Assembly: GCA_007833815.1 (NCBI GenBank)
Contig: CP033464.1
Location: forward strand, 4,148,001 to 4,212,000
Direction: 5' to 3'
Source: Brevibacillus laterosporus
GTDB lineage: Bacteria; Bacillota; Bacilli; Brevibacillales; Brevibacillaceae
Length of the DNA: 64,000 nt
Within the stretch, counting starts at the first letter, position 1. Each line of letters starts with the position of its first letter. A program made the translations under genes and the position numbers. Below the pieces are notes generated by a model. The model was not told the DNA's origin and did no database searches. It was given only the letters and a program-made list of their open reading frames with translations. This document shows, in pieces, positions 9,215-18,623 of the stretch.

Positions 9215-12055
9215 TCACACCCTTACCAAGTTTCTAGTAACACTTTGTGCAAGAATACGTTGTTGTTCTTTTTTGTGAGCAACTGGATCTCCTTCAGACG
9301 GACTAGAACGTCTCATACGTCCGTTATAGGAAACACTTACTCCTTTTGGTGCTAGTGCTTTTAAACGTGGTTCTACAAAAGTCCATGCTCCCATGTTTCG
9401 TGGTTCTTCCTGTGTCCAAATAATTTCACGTAGGTTTTTGTATTTACCAAGAAGCTCGTTGATTTTTTCCGTAGGGAACGGGTATAGTTCCTCTACTCGA
9501 ACAATTTGCAACCAATCAAATTTTCCGACGTCCGCTACTTGATCAGACAAATCAACTGCCATTCTTCCTGTGCAGAATACTAGGCGCTCTACTGCTTCAG
9601 GCTTTTGACCCAACCCTGGTTGCTCAATAATGGATTTAAATTCCCCTTTAGTAAATTCATCAATAGAAGATCCAGCTGATGGATTACGTAGCAAGCTCTT
9701 CGGTGACATGATCACCAACGGTCTCACTCCGTCTTTGTTTAACATAGCAGCCTGTCTTCTTAAGATATGGAAATACTGAGCAGAAGAAGAAAGATTGGCT
9801 ACTGTCCAGTTATTTTCCGCAGAAAGCTGTAAGAAACGTTCCAGTCTCGCACTGGAGTGCTCTGGTCCCTGACCTTCATATCCATGTGGTAACAGCATCA
9901 CAAGACCTGATTTTTGACCCCATTTTGCACGACCAGATGAAATATATTGGTCAAATAATACTTGAGCCGTATTGGCAAAGTCACCGAACTGTGCTTCCCA
10001 TAGGACAAGCGTTTCAGGGGCAAATACGTTGTAGCCATATTCAAATCCTAGTACGGCGTATTCAGACAATGGACTGTTGCGTACTTCAAAAGATGCTTTT
10101 GCAGATGGCAACAGATGCAAAGGAGAATACTGTTCACCCGTTTGAGAATCATGTAATACGATGTTGCGGTGAGAGAACGTACCACGCTCAGAATCTTGAC
10201 CGCTAAGACGGATAGGTGTTCCATCTCCTAATATACTGGAGAATGCCAGAACCTCCGCATGGGCCCAATCAATCTTCCCGTTATCCGTGAAGACTTGTTG
10301 GCGTCGGGATAAGATTTTTTCTAGCTTATCAAAGACATTGAAACCCTCAGGCCATTTCAACAAATCAGCGTTGATCTCAACCAATTGTTTTAAATCAACA
10401 GTAGTTTTTACGTTTTGATAGCCAATCTTGACCGCATCCGGTAGATCAGGAATGAATCCAGAATCGTCATGTCCTTTGTTTACTTTCTCATAAGCTTTCA
10501 CAAATGTCTGTTTGACATTTTCTTCAATCGCTTCAGCTTGCTCTTTGGACAATTCTTTTCTTTCGATCAAACGATCTTTATAAATTTGTGTAATCGTTGG
10601 ATGTTTACGTACCACGATATAGGTCATTGGGTTTGTCGACATTGGTTCATCCATTTCATTATGCCCAAGACGTCTGTATCCGATTAGGTCAATCAGTACA
10701 TCTTTGTAGAATTTGTTACGATATTGATAGGCTAATTTTGCTGCGGCTATGCATGCTTCAGGGTCATCTGCATTCACGTGAATAATAGGAATACCGTACC
10801 CTTTGGCAATATCGCTCGCATAACGAGTGGATCTTGAATCCTCGCTTTCCGTGGTGAAACCAACACGGTTATTGGCGATGATGTGTACTGTTCCCCCCGT
10901 TTGATAGCCTTTAATGCCAGAGTAGTTTAGTGTTTCGGCAACAACACCTTGTCCAGGGAACGCTGCATCACCATGAACAAGTATAGAGATTGCTTTCTTA
11001 ACATCTTGCTTAGGGTAGCCTGCTTGAGAACGGTCATCTTGGGCCGCTCTTGTATAGCCTTCTACAATAGAACCTGATACTTCCAAGTGACTTGGATTAT
11101 GTGCCATTGTGATGCGTGTCGTTTTGTTACCATTCTTAATCTCTTTAACCGCCCCAAAGTGATACTTCACATCACCAGTCCAGCCGACATTAGCTTCTTG
11201 GGCCTTGTCCAGCTTTTCTTTTGGTGAATGCTGGAATTGGCTAAAAATATCTTCGTAAGGTTTGCCAAGTACATGAGTTAGTACATTTAAACGACCGCGA
11301 TGCGCCATGGAGATGGTTACATCATTTGTCCCAGCTTGAACGGAGGACTCTACGATCTCATCGATGACCGGAACCAGTACATCCAAACCTTCTACGGAGA
11401 AGCGTTTAGCCCCTACAAATTGTTTGTGTAGAAACTTTTCAAAACCTTCTACCTCGTTCAACCTTTTTAAAAGATCAGTCTTTTTCTGTAACGAGAGTTC
11501 CTCAGTCACTTCGCCAGATTCAATCATGCTTTGAATCCAAGCTTTTTCTTCTGCCTCATCTACATGTTGAAATTCAAAGGCAATATTACTTGTGTACGTT
11601 TCTTTTAAGTACTGGATCGCTTCCCACCCATTAGAGAAACGGCCCGGCTGATGGTTGCAAATGAACTCAGCTGGAATGTCCCGCAGATCAGCCTCGGTCA
11701 AACCGTATTCATCCAGATGCATGATATCCGCTTTTGGAGCTTCCAGAGGATATAAATTAGCTTCTAAGTGTCCCAATCCACGGATTGTATCTGCCAACTG
11801 AAGAGCAGCAACGAATTTCTTCATTTTTGCAAATGGTAACGTTCTTGGTGCGGAGCTTTCAGGTGTGGTTACCTGATTATCATGACCATCTTCTGGAAGG
11901 ACCGGCGATCCCCAATTATCAAACAATTTTCGTAGGTCTGCAGGTACTTCTTCCGGATTTTCCATATAGATCTCATACTGCTCAAACACATAACCAAGAT
12001 TCGGTCCATAAAATTCTGCCCAAGGGCTAGCTGGCAGTTTGTTATTCATACTCAT
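9215..12055 (-). CDS. odhA: 2-Oxoglutarate dehydrogenase E1 component
   Basis: Thiamine-diphosphate-dependent E1o, 946 aa, close to the approximately 940 aa of Bacillus OdhA. Family landmarks are [15 protein letters not shown] near the N-terminus, the HRGRLNVL block, [17 protein letters not shown] in the cofactor region and the C-terminal transketolase-like part with [27 protein letters not shown] lies six bases before the ATG. It heads the odhA-odhB-sucC-sucD run, which converts 2-oxoglutarate through succinyl-CoA to succinate with ATP formation. The 5' leader holds a long inverted repeat (12111-12189) that may regulate it. Confidence 0.97.
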   Translation of the reverse strand: MSMNNKLPASPWAEFYGPNLGYVFEQYEIYMENPEEVPADLRKLFDNWGSPVLPEDGHDNQVTTPESSAPRTLPFAKMKKFVAALQLADTIRGLGHLEANLYPLEAPKADIMHLDEYGLTEADLRDIPAEFICNHQPGRFSNGWEAIQYLKETYTSNIAFEFQHVDEAEEKAWIQSMIESGEVTEELSLQKKTDLLKRLNEVEGFEKFLHKQFVGAKRFSVEGLDVLVPVIDEIVESSVQAGTNDVTISMAHRGRLNVLTHVLGKPYEDIFSQFQHSPKEKLDKAQEANVGWTGDVKYHFGAVKEIKNGNKTTRITMAHNPSHLEVSGSIVEGYTRAAQDDRSQAGYPKQDVKKAISILVHGDAAFPGQGVVAETLNYSGIKGYQTGGTVHIIANNRVGFTTESEDSRSTRYASDIAKGYGIPIIHVNADDPEACIAAAKLAYQYRNKFYKDVLIDLIGYRRLGHNEMDEPMSTNPMTYIVVRKHPTITQIYKDRLIERKELSKEQAEAIEENVKQTFVKAYEKVNKGHDDSGFIPDLPDAVKIGYQNVKTTVDLKQLVEINADLLKWPEGFNVFDKLEKILSRRQQVFTDNGKIDWAHAEVLAFSSILGDGTPIRLSGQDSERGTFSHRNIVLHDSQTGEQYSPLHLLPSAKASFEVRNSPLSEYAVLGFEYGYNVFAPETLVLWEAQFGDFANTAQVLFDQYISSGRAKWGQKSGLVMLLPHGYEGQGPEHSSARLERFLQLSAENNWTVANLSSSAQYFHILRRQAAMLNKDGVRPLVIMSPKSLLRNPSAGSSIDEFTKGEFKSIIEQPGLGQKPEAVERLVFCTGRMAVDLSDQVADVGKFDWLQIVRVEELYPFPTEKINELLGKYKNLREIIWTQEEPRNMGAWTFVEPRLKALAPKGVSVSYNGRMRRSSPSEGDPVAHKKEQQRILAQSVTRNLVRV

Positions 12056-12110
12056 TTATAACCCTCCTACAGTCTTGTTGTGATCATGACCTGCACGAAA
12101 TTGAGGCTTG

Positions 12111-12189
12111 TTGATCTCCTTTATGTTCATTAAACTTTCATCTGGATGAAAATACCAGATTTAAGCGGTTTCAAACAAAAGGAGATCAA
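12111..12189 (-). repeat. Long-range inverted repeat in the odhA leader
   Basis: Perfect 12-base arms TTGATCTCCTTT (12111-12122) and AAAGGAGATCAA (12178-12189) enclose a smaller ATCTGG/CCAGAT hairpin. The arms carry a Shine-Dalgarno-like AAGGAG and its complement. It lies between the DASS transporter stop and odhA and could be a terminator for the former or a leader structure for the latter. Confidence 0.5.
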
Positions 12190-12219
12190 TCCCATTAAAC
12201 AATTTAAACCTTTTGCGTC

Positions 12220-13680
12220 CTAAAGTAAACCCATCCACTGCCAATAAGTCATACTAAATACAATTATGAGAATAAAGCCCGCTATTGTAATAGGAACACC
12301 CGACTTGACAAAGTCCCTGGTCGTAAAGGAGCCCGTACCATAAGCAAGCATGTTTTGCGGAGCACTTACTGGTAATAGGAATCCAAAACTAATTACAAAT
12401 TGCTGAATTAAGACCATACCAGGCTTGTTAAAAGTAGGTTCCATCGCAACAACCAATGCGATAACAATCGGAATAAATGCAGAAGCCAAACTAGTTGCAC
12501 TAGCAAATCCTAAGTGAATCAAAATGTTAAATACTGTTAAAATGATAATGACGACAATCAAAGGCATGGCAGTTAATCCCATTGATTCAAACAATCCTTT
12601 GGAAATCCACTGCGCCCCCTCTGTTTGTAATAAAAGAGTACCTAACGACATACCGACTGCAAATACGATCAGCGTACCCCATCCTACTTTTTGTTCTACT
12701 TGCTTCCAAGTATACACCCCAATGCCGGGGCATAAAAGGATGGCAACTGCCACAAGTGTAATCGTAGTGGAATCTAATTTGTGCAAGATACCTTCTGTAG
12801 ACCAAAGGAACAAAAGCAGCAAGGAAACAATCATCAAACGCCATTCTTTTGAAGTAAGCTTTCCTAGCTCATCCAATTGTTTCTTGATTAATTCTCGGCC
12901 ATTTGGAATTTCACTAAGCTCTGGTTTAATCAATTTCGTCATAACGAAGTACAGAATCACAGACATAATAATCGACCATGGTGCCGCATAGATAAACCAT
13001 TGTCCCCAGGAAATATGGTAATCAAAAGCCGTTTCCATGAAGCCCAAGGCAACCATGTTCTGCGCTGCTGCTGTTTTAATCCCAATGTTCCAGATCGAAA
13101 TCGATTGTACAGTGGTAATCATCAACAAAGCGGAGAGACGACTATTCTTCTCTAGACCAAATGCAGCAACCATCCCCATTAAGATTGGAATAATGGCACC
13201 TGCTCGTGCTGTTGCACTCGGTACAAACAAGGCAAGGACGATACTTACAAGAATGGTCCCAAGTACGATACTGTTAGATTTAGAACCTACTTTCGACAGA
13301 ACCAACAGAGCTATACGCTTATGCAATCCTGTGATTTCCATTGCTACAGCAAGGAACAGGGCCCCTGCAACCAGTGCTACTGCTGAGTTACTAAAACCTG
13401 CCAGCGCCATAGAAAGCGCTTTCTTAGTAGTGTACAAAACAGTTGGGTCTTCAACGGTTGGTGAGAATCCGATCAGAACGGAAATAAGACCAACAATCAA
13501 GGCAGCGCTAACTGGATATGTAACCGCTTCCGTAACCCACAAAATAACAGCAAATGCTAGAATAGCTAAGGTTCTTTGACCAGCAAGTGGTAAATTCTCT
13601 GGTGTTGGGAGTAACAGAATAATGACAAGTACAGCTAGTGCGATGCCTAACGAGATGATATTCTTACGACTAAAGCTCAC
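12220..13680 (-). CDS. DASS-family dicarboxylate/citrate transporter (CitT/YflS-like)
   Basis: Divalent anion:sodium symporter (SLC13/DASS) family membrane protein, 486 aa, with about 12 membrane segments. Family features include AILAFAVILWVTEAVTYPVS near the N-terminus and the C-terminal substrate/Na+ motif PVSAPQNMLAYGTGSF. Strong ribosome site GGGAGG is seven bases before a GTG at 13680; the longer ATG reading at 13716 includes that site and is unlikely. The sequence resembles the YflS/CitT branch (2-oxoglutarate/malate or citrate/succinate exchange) more than SdcS. Sitting next to odh/suc, it probably moves TCA-cycle dicarboxylates across the membrane; the exact substrate is inferred. Confidence 0.87.
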   Translation of the reverse strand: MSFSRKNIISLGIALAVLVIILLLPTPENLPLAGQRTLAILAFAVILWVTEAVTYPVSAALIVGLISVLIGFSPTVEDPTVLYTTKKALSMALAGFSNSAVALVAGALFLAVAMEITGLHKRIALLVLSKVGSKSNSIVLGTILVSIVLALFVPSATARAGAIIPILMGMVAAFGLEKNSRLSALLMITTVQSISIWNIGIKTAAAQNMVALGFMETAFDYHISWGQWFIYAAPWSIIMSVILYFVMTKLIKPELSEIPNGRELIKKQLDELGKLTSKEWRLMIVSLLLLFLWSTEGILHKLDSTTITLVAVAILLCPGIGVYTWKQVEQKVGWGTLIVFAVGMSLGTLLLQTEGAQWISKGLFESMGLTAMPLIVVIIILTVFNILIHLGFASATSLASAFIPIVIALVVAMEPTFNKPGMVLIQQFVISFGFLLPVSAPQNMLAYGTGSFTTRDFVKSGVPITIAGFILIIVFSMTYWQWMGLL

Positions 13681-13867
13681 TATGATACCTCCCTTGTCTT
13701 TTGATAGTGTAACCAACTTGTTCGCTTTTATTATAACGAAAGGGAGGATAGACCGGATGGTTTCATAATTTACTTTATTGTTTTATTATTTACCAAACCA
13801 ATATATATATGAAATCACATTAACTTACATTGGAAGTAATCTCTTTTCCCCAAGTTTTTTTGCATGA

Positions 13868-13902
13868 GTAAAAGGCCGCCGAGTTCTCTCGACAACCTTT
13901 TT
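13868..13902 (-). terminator. Terminator of the eut operon
   Basis: On the minus strand GGTTGTCGAG and CTCGGCGGCC pair over 10 bp (with G-U pairs) around an AGAA tetraloop (13874-13897), followed by TTTTA, 66 bases after the eutQ stop. Confidence 0.75.
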
Positions 13903-13962
13903 CATCATCGTTCCTTCCATTCTATTTATGCCATAGAATGACGTAGCTAGCATGTATCCTTT

Positions 13963-14436
13963 TTATGATTGAGTAGCCCAATCTGCTGGGTAGGTTACAT
14001 ACATAAAGCGAGCAAAATCTGGTACAGAGAACTGGATTTTTGTTCCTTTTGGAATTAAGATCATTTCTCCCGCTTTTGCACTAACTTTACGACCATCAAT
14101 GATGATCTCCAGGTAACCTTCTATTACATAATCAACCTCATCGTAATTGAGCGTCCAATCAAATGTCGTTTCTTTCATTTCCATAATGCCGCAACCTAAA
14201 CGTGGGCTTTCTTCTAGTGAAAAAAGGTCTTTGCAGTAAACAATATCTTCTTTTTTGCCTGTATCTAAACGATCAGTTTCTGCTACCCGCACAGTTTGCA
14301 AGGGTATAGATGTCACACCGCTGCTATCCCGATGTTTTGGGAATTCTTCAGGAGCTGGTGTTGTGGTAGCACCTACTTTTTCAGTAATGATTTTACGGAC
14401 AATTTCTTCAATGGCTTGAATGTCTAATTTTTCCAT
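13963..14436 (-). CDS. eutQ: Ethanolamine utilisation protein EutQ (cupin)
   Basis: Small cupin of the EutQ family, 157 aa from ATG 14436, chosen because GGAGG lies ten bases upstream; a longer frame from 14481 overlaps eutH. Residues 1-20 (MEKLDIQAIEEIVRKIITEK) form an amphipathic helix typical of microcompartment encapsulation peptides. The cupin fold occupies about 70-155, with YDEVDYVIEGYLEIIIDG and AGEMILIPKGTKIQF. EutQ has been reported to have acetate kinase activity in Salmonella. Unlike E. coli EutQ, it lacks the LIT-type N-terminal module, which here appears on EutT and on the protein at 16395. It is the last gene of the locus. Confidence 0.92.
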   Translation of the reverse strand: MEKLDIQAIEEIVRKIITEKVGATTTPAPEEFPKHRDSSGVTSIPLQTVRVAETDRLDTGKKEDIVYCKDLFSLEESPRLGCGIMEMKETTFDWTLNYDEVDYVIEGYLEIIIDGRKVSAKAGEMILIPKGTKIQFSVPDFARFMYVTYPADWATQS

Positions 14437-14437
14437 T

Positions 14438-15553
14438 TTACGCAACCTCCGTTTTATTATCTTTATCTTTTTTTCCCTCAATCATCTTTTTAGAAATGAA
14501 GATGGCTACAAAGATTGCTGTAATACCACCGACTAATTTACCAACAATCATTGGGAAGATCATATCTTTTGCAACACCTGCTGTGAATCCTAAATGGTCA
14601 CCAAGAACAAATCCTGCTGATACAGCGAAGGCAACGTTAATAATTTTACCTCTATCATCCATATCTTTCATCATTCCAAACATCGGAATGTTATTAGCAA
14701 GAGTAGCAACCATACCTGCTGCAGCAATTTCGTTCATTCCAAGTACTTTACCCAATTTAATCAATGGCTTCTTAAACAGCTTTGTAATAACAAACACCAT
14801 ACAGAACGCTCCTGCTAAGACAATGGAAATGTCTCCAACAATCTCAATACCTTCTGAGATAGGAGCTAGTCCTGGAATAATAGTCAGACCCACTAGTTGT
14901 TCAATGATGCCAGCTGCTAATGCAAGCGTTGCCACAATAACGATGAATTGGCCAAAGATCGTAAATCCTTTGATCATTCCATTCGGGAATTTCACTAATC
15001 CTAGTACAATAAGAGCGGCAAAAATGATAATTGGCACTAAGTTGGATAAGATCATGCCAATTGAAAATCCAGCAACTAATCCACCAACTATACATCCTAG
15101 TGGAATTGTGATAATTCCTGCTAGAACTCCTGTAGCTAAAAACTTGTGATCTTCTTTACGAATAATTCCTAGAGCAACTGGAATAGTAAAAACAATGGTT
15201 GGTCCTAACATAGCACCTAAAATAACCCCTGCAAACATTCCTGCTTCTGGATCTTTCGCTAGTTCTTGCGCTAGTGCAAAGCCACCCATATCATTTGCTA
15301 AAATCGTAGTAGCAAACATAGCTGGATCTGCTCCTAGAGCGCCAAATAAAGGCACAACAATAGGACTAAGCACTTTGGCTAGTACAGGAGACAAAGAGAT
15401 AATACCTACCATAGCAAGCGTTAAGGAACCCATTGCCATAATACCCTCTTCAAATTGTTGACCTAAGCCAAACTTATTCCCCATACACTTATCAATCGCA
15501 CCCAAAACCATAAAAATGACCATTAGGTAAATAATGATTTCATTTATTCCCAT
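14438..15553 (-). CDS. eutH: Ethanolamine transporter EutH
   Basis: Integral membrane carrier for ethanolamine, 371 aa with about 10-11 hydrophobic helices. Diagnostic stretches are MGINEIIIYLMVIFMVLGA, NDMGGFALAQELAKDPEAG and ATLANNIPMFGMMKDMDDRG, all typical of EutH. GGAGG stands nine bases before the ATG. It lies between the PduT-like shell gene and eutQ and is co-transcribed with the enzymes, so uptake is induced with catabolism. Confidence 0.96.
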   Translation of the reverse strand: MGINEIIIYLMVIFMVLGAIDKCMGNKFGLGQQFEEGIMAMGSLTLAMVGIISLSPVLAKVLSPIVVPLFGALGADPAMFATTILANDMGGFALAQELAKDPEAGMFAGVILGAMLGPTIVFTIPVALGIIRKEDHKFLATGVLAGIITIPLGCIVGGLVAGFSIGMILSNLVPIIIFAALIVLGLVKFPNGMIKGFTIFGQFIVIVATLALAAGIIEQLVGLTIIPGLAPISEGIEIVGDISIVLAGAFCMVFVITKLFKKPLIKLGKVLGMNEIAAAGMVATLANNIPMFGMMKDMDDRGKIINVAFAVSAGFVLGDHLGFTAGVAKDMIFPMIVGKLVGGITAIFVAIFISKKMIEGKKDKDNKTEVA

Positions 15554-15571
15554 ACATGACTTCCTCCGCTC

Positions 15572-16117
15572 TTACCGAAACTGATTTTTGATCTCTTCAC
15601 TTGGTGATGGCATAACGGTGTAATGAACGATTCGCTTTTGATCGATGGATTTGATAGCTATGTCCATCGCTTGTTCAACATCGCTTACACTTCCAGTAAA
15701 GACAGCGACAAGCTTGCCACCGATACCCATACCTAAGGTCATTCTTTTCAAGAAGGTATGGGCACCTTTTAGGGCAAGGTTTATTGCGTATATACCAGAT
15801 GAGACGTTGGATGTTTCGAAAATTCCAATGGCGTTTATAGGCTCAGTTGAGTAGCTTTTTTTCAAACCATTAACGATGTCGTTATGAACACCATTTAAAA
15901 TAAACTCACTTACAAGAAAGTCCTTTGAAGCATGTTTTGCAGTCTCCATAGACTCTTGTACGTTAGCAGTATCACCACTTACAATGATTAAAAATTTTCC
16001 TGGGCAAATTGAACGCATATGATGGATATCCACGGAGGATTTTTTTAGCATAACGTCAGCCGTCTCATATCCTTTGCTAATACTTCTCAATTCTAGAATG
16101 CCAATAGAACTACTCAT
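15572..16117 (-). CDS. PduT-like tandem-BMC shell protein with cluster-binding cysteine
   Basis: Shell protein of 181 aa with two BMC domains in tandem (about 3-88 and 94-178). It matches PduT rather than EutL: SIGILELRSISKGYETADVMLKK at the start, then ICPGKFLIIVSGD, which holds the cysteine that in PduT ligates a [4Fe-4S] cluster at the pore of the trimer. The start overlaps the eutN stop by eight bases. Electron transfer across the shell, or cofactor recycling, is the proposed role for PduT. Its presence in an ethanolamine locus is a mix of pdu and eut parts, as seen in some other Firmicutes. Confidence 0.85.
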   Translation of the reverse strand: MSSSIGILELRSISKGYETADVMLKKSSVDIHHMRSICPGKFLIIVSGDTANVQESMETAKHASKDFLVSEFILNGVHNDIVNGLKKSYSTEPINAIGIFETSNVSSGIYAINLALKGAHTFLKRMTLGMGIGGKLVAVFTGSVSDVEQAMDIAIKSIDQKRIVHYTVMPSPSEEIKNQFR

Positions 16118-16382
16118 CGTTCATCTCCAGAGAATCTACGATACCCACAATTACTGCATCAATAGGTACGTTCTGATCCTTCATAGAGCTTCTCGCTGCG
16201 CTTCCTTTGGTCACAAGAACGGTGTCACCAATTCCTGCTCCCGCATGATCCGCTGCAACAAAGCATTCCTTTGAAGTATTTTCATTATATGAATGCGGTT
16301 TAACTACCAAAAACGTTAAACCATTTAGCTTTTCATCTTTTCGCGTAGCCCAAAGACTGCCGACAACTTCTCCAACAATCAT
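16110..16382 (-). CDS. eutN: EutN/CcmL-type pentameric vertex protein
   Basis: Bacterial microcompartment vertex protein, 90 aa, the normal family size. MIVGEVVGSLWATRKDEKLNG and FVAADHAGAGIGDTVLVTKG are the classic EutN/CcmL signatures. Pentamers of this family cap the twelve vertices of the polyhedral shell. It overlaps the next gene by eight bases and follows the 226-aa eut protein by a short gap. Confidence 0.95.
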   Translation of the reverse strand: MIVGEVVGSLWATRKDEKLNGLTFLVVKPHSYNENTSKECFVAADHAGAGIGDTVLVTKGSAARSSMKDQNVPIDAVIVGIVDSLEMNDE

Positions 16383-16394
16383 ACGTTCACCCCG

Positions 16395-17075
16395 TTATTT
16401 TCTCCGTACTTTTATCTGCTGCATTTTGATATAATCTATTGCAAGTGGCGTGATAATACTGTTTTTGTTCACTATAATTTCGTTCACATGGCGCAGATGA
16501 AACTTCTTCAGATCAGATTCTGTGATTAGCTTCTTACTAAGAACTTCCTTGCGAACTTCTTCTTGCTCAATATCGCTGTCTTGTTTTGCAATCTCAACTT
16601 CCTGATTGTCTACTTTGTCATCAATGTTGAGTAAGTCCGATTCCTGAACCATTTGAATTCCAAAACTCTTGATTCTTGCTTCAAACTCTTCGTATTGCTT
16701 ATACAACACCGGATTTGACGTTTGTTTATATTTTTTATAAACCATGGAATTCTCTAAAACGACTACTTTCTTACCTTTTAAAAGCATGGTTAAAATAAAA
16801 CGTTCACGACTTCCCGCACTGATGCCATTTGCCAAATTCCCTAGTAATTGAATGCACACGGTAGGAATAATGACGAGATCACAGTCTTTTGTTTGCTCAT
16901 CATGATATTGAAAATCGTAGTGTGATTCTATACGTGCTTCTATTTCAGGGTGCGATTGGTTTGCCATAATAATTGCTTTTTGCCGCTTCTTAGGCTCTCC
17001 TTGCGAAAACTTCATTTCTTGAAGTTTTTTGTATACCTCATTGGTAACCGCTTCGACTAAAGCTTCTATGTTCAT
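16395..17075 (-). CDS. Eut-associated protein of unknown function (TIGR02536-like)
   Basis: Protein of 226 aa found in Firmicutes eut loci; I recall the family label TIGR02536 but no defined activity. Residues 1-22 (MNIEALVEAVTNEVYKKLQE) form an amphipathic helix like an encapsulation peptide. The central part (about 30-140) has alternating beta strands and helices, including KGKKVVVLENSMVYKKYKQ, and looks like a flavoprotein- or nucleotide-type alpha/beta fold. The last 45 residues (LITESDLKKFHLRHVNEI, then NSIITPLAIDYIK) resemble the N-terminal module of EutT in this locus. Lumen location is inferred from the first helix. Confidence 0.75.
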   Translation of the reverse strand: MNIEALVEAVTNEVYKKLQEMKFSQGEPKKRQKAIIMANQSHPEIEARIESHYDFQYHDEQTKDCDLVIIPTVCIQLLGNLANGISAGSRERFILTMLLKGKKVVVLENSMVYKKYKQTSNPVLYKQYEEFEARIKSFGIQMVQESDLLNIDDKVDNQEVEIAKQDSDIEQEEVRKEVLSKKLITESDLKKFHLRHVNEIIVNKNSIITPLAIDYIKMQQIKVRRK

Positions 17076-17087
17076 TTTTTCACACTC

Positions 17088-17723
17088 CTAGGTACTCTTC
17101 TTCAAAATTTTCCCCATAGTACCTTTTGTAAATCCACACGCATTTGCTTCATCATAATCAATATGCATGAATGTCGCATAGGAAGGACTCACACGAATCA
17201 TTACATCGTCGAAAATTAACGGTCGACTGCTGAATACCTTAACTTGAACCGTTTCGCCGTTGGCAACATTATGTTTTGCCGCATCTTCAGGAGTCATATG
17301 AATATGGCGTTTTGCGACGATTAATCCTCTTTGCAATTGAACCATATTTGTAGCTGAGGCAATTACAATTCCTGGCGTTCCTTCGATCTGTCCGCTCTCT
17401 TTAACAAGGCCTTTTACTCCTAGTACAACAGCATCTGTTAAGGAAACCTCAACTTGCGTCTCTTTACGCTCAGGTCCAAGTACAACTACATAATGCATAG
17501 CGCCTTTAGGACCAATTAAGGTTACACGTTCTTTGCAAGCATATTGTCCAGGCTGAGACAAATCTTTCATTTTTGACAATTCATAGCCAGGTCCAAACAA
17601 AGTGTCAATGTCAGCTCTGCTCAAATGAACATGTTTTCCTGATGCTTCAATAGGAACACACATCTCTTCATTAACACGTTTTACTACTTCATCTACAATG
17701 CTTTCAATCAGATCGTTTTTCAT
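17088..17723 (-). CDS. pduL: Phosphate propanoyl/acetyl transferase, PduL family
   Basis: PduL-type phosphotransacylase, 211 aa, converting acetyl-CoA and phosphate to acetyl phosphate and recycling CoA inside the microcompartment. Two metal-binding histidine blocks are visible: ASGKHVHLSRADIDTLFG (about 28-46) and AKRHIHMTPEDAAKHN (about 139-154). Residues 1-20 (MKNDLIESIVDEVVKRVNEE) are an amphipathic encapsulation peptide, as in known PduL proteins. It takes the place of the unrelated EutD found in enterobacterial eut operons. It lies ten bases downstream of eutT. Confidence 0.94.
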   Translation of the reverse strand: MKNDLIESIVDEVVKRVNEEMCVPIEASGKHVHLSRADIDTLFGPGYELSKMKDLSQPGQYACKERVTLIGPKGAMHYVVVLGPERKETQVEVSLTDAVVLGVKGLVKESGQIEGTPGIVIASATNMVQLQRGLIVAKRHIHMTPEDAAKHNVANGETVQVKVFSSRPLIFDDVMIRVSPSYATFMHIDYDEANACGFTKGTMGKILKKST

Positions 17724-17733
17724 GGTTCTCTCC

Positions 17734-18501
17734 TCAAGCTTTGTATTTATCTAGACGAACGCGAAACATCAATATCCAGAATAAGGAGGAAAGGCGATTC
17801 AACGCTTGAATGATGTCTTCACGTTCCACACTTCCATGCTCTTGTTTAAATGCTTGATAAGCCAACAATTCAGTTTCTCTAGTGAAAGTACGTAATGAAT
17901 TTAAGGCAATTACCATCTCTCCCATTTCATAGCTCGGTTTAAAATGATCTAATCCGAAATATTTCTTAGGATGATGAGATTGTTCCCTTATTTCTTCAGG
18001 TGTCATATCTAGCAACTGGATATTGGTCAGCCTCTCACCGAGAACTTCACAGCGTAAAATATTTCGTACAAATAGAAGCACTTCTTCCAAATCAGCTACA
18101 AGCTTTGGCACCCCTACTTTTACACCAGTGATTTGTGCTTGTAGAATCTTAGCTTCTAATGAATCTAGTTTTCCACGAAAAGTTATGCGAGGATGGTCTT
18201 TATAGACAAGGAGATTTCCATATAAATGAGTCATGTGCTCTGGTTTATGTTCAAGATACCCACCGTAGATCGTTTCATAACGAATCGTTGGTTTATTTGA
18301 AATTTCCGCTTTAGGCACACTAGTACTCTTATGTTCGATTACATTCTCCTCAAAATAGCGTAGCTCTATCTGATGATCTGTTAAAAAACTTTTAGCAGAA
18401 GGAGTGAGAATGACACCCTTTTTCACTTCATAAATCTTCTTATCTTTTGCCTCTTGATTTTTAAAGTGTTTTCGCAAATCGCTTTCTGTGATAACAGCCA
18501 T
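17734..18501 (-). CDS. eutT: EutT-type ATP:cob(I)alamin adenosyltransferase, Firmicutes form
   Basis: Corrinoid adenosyltransferase making adenosylcobalamin for EutBC, 255 aa from ATG 18501 (GAGGG upstream). Residues 1-45 hold the ITESDLRKHF...ILTPSAKSFL module. The catalytic domain has FRGKLDSLEAKILQAQ, LRCEVLGERL, LDHFKPSYEMGEMV, RTFTRETELLA and DIIQALNRLSSLFWILM. The HX11CCXXC metal motif of enterobacterial EutT, expected just before THL, is absent; the segment reads YETIYGGYLEHKPEHMTHL. EutT proteins from Listeria and other Firmicutes lacking this motif are known to work without a metal ion, so this one probably does too. Confidence 0.9.
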   Translation of the reverse strand: MAVITESDLRKHFKNQEAKDKKIYEVKKGVILTPSAKSFLTDHQIELRYFEENVIEHKSTSVPKAEISNKPTIRYETIYGGYLEHKPEHMTHLYGNLLVYKDHPRITFRGKLDSLEAKILQAQITGVKVGVPKLVADLEEVLLFVRNILRCEVLGERLTNIQLLDMTPEEIREQSHHPKKYFGLDHFKPSYEMGEMVIALNSLRTFTRETELLAYQAFKQEHGSVEREDIIQALNRLSSLFWILMFRVRLDKYKA

Positions 18502-18580
18502 ATGTTCACATCCCTCGTCGGAAAAACTTCTCACCGTTGCTAGCCAAGAAGCTTACCTTACCCAATATGGTAGATAGGGA

Positions 18581-18608
18581 GATGGATGCAAAAATTTCTG
18601 CATCCATC
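18581..18608 (-). other. Intergenic hairpin between eutM and eutT
   Basis: Perfect 10-bp stem GATGGATGCA (18581-18590)/TGCATCCATC (18599-18608) with an eight-base loop, 16 bases after the eutM stop. No T-run follows on the minus strand, so it looks like an mRNA processing or stabilising element rather than a terminator. Confidence 0.6.
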
Positions 18609-18623
18609 CGACTATAATTATTC

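Noticed and set aside
13037..13579. Plus-strand open frame of 180 codons opposite the DASS transporter
   Set aside because: Antisense shadow of a membrane protein gene; low-complexity Ala/Ile/Thr translation without start signals.
14496..15149. Plus-strand open frame of 217 codons opposite eutH
   Set aside because: Antisense shadow of eutH with Ile/Pro/Ala-rich translation; eutH is unmistakable.
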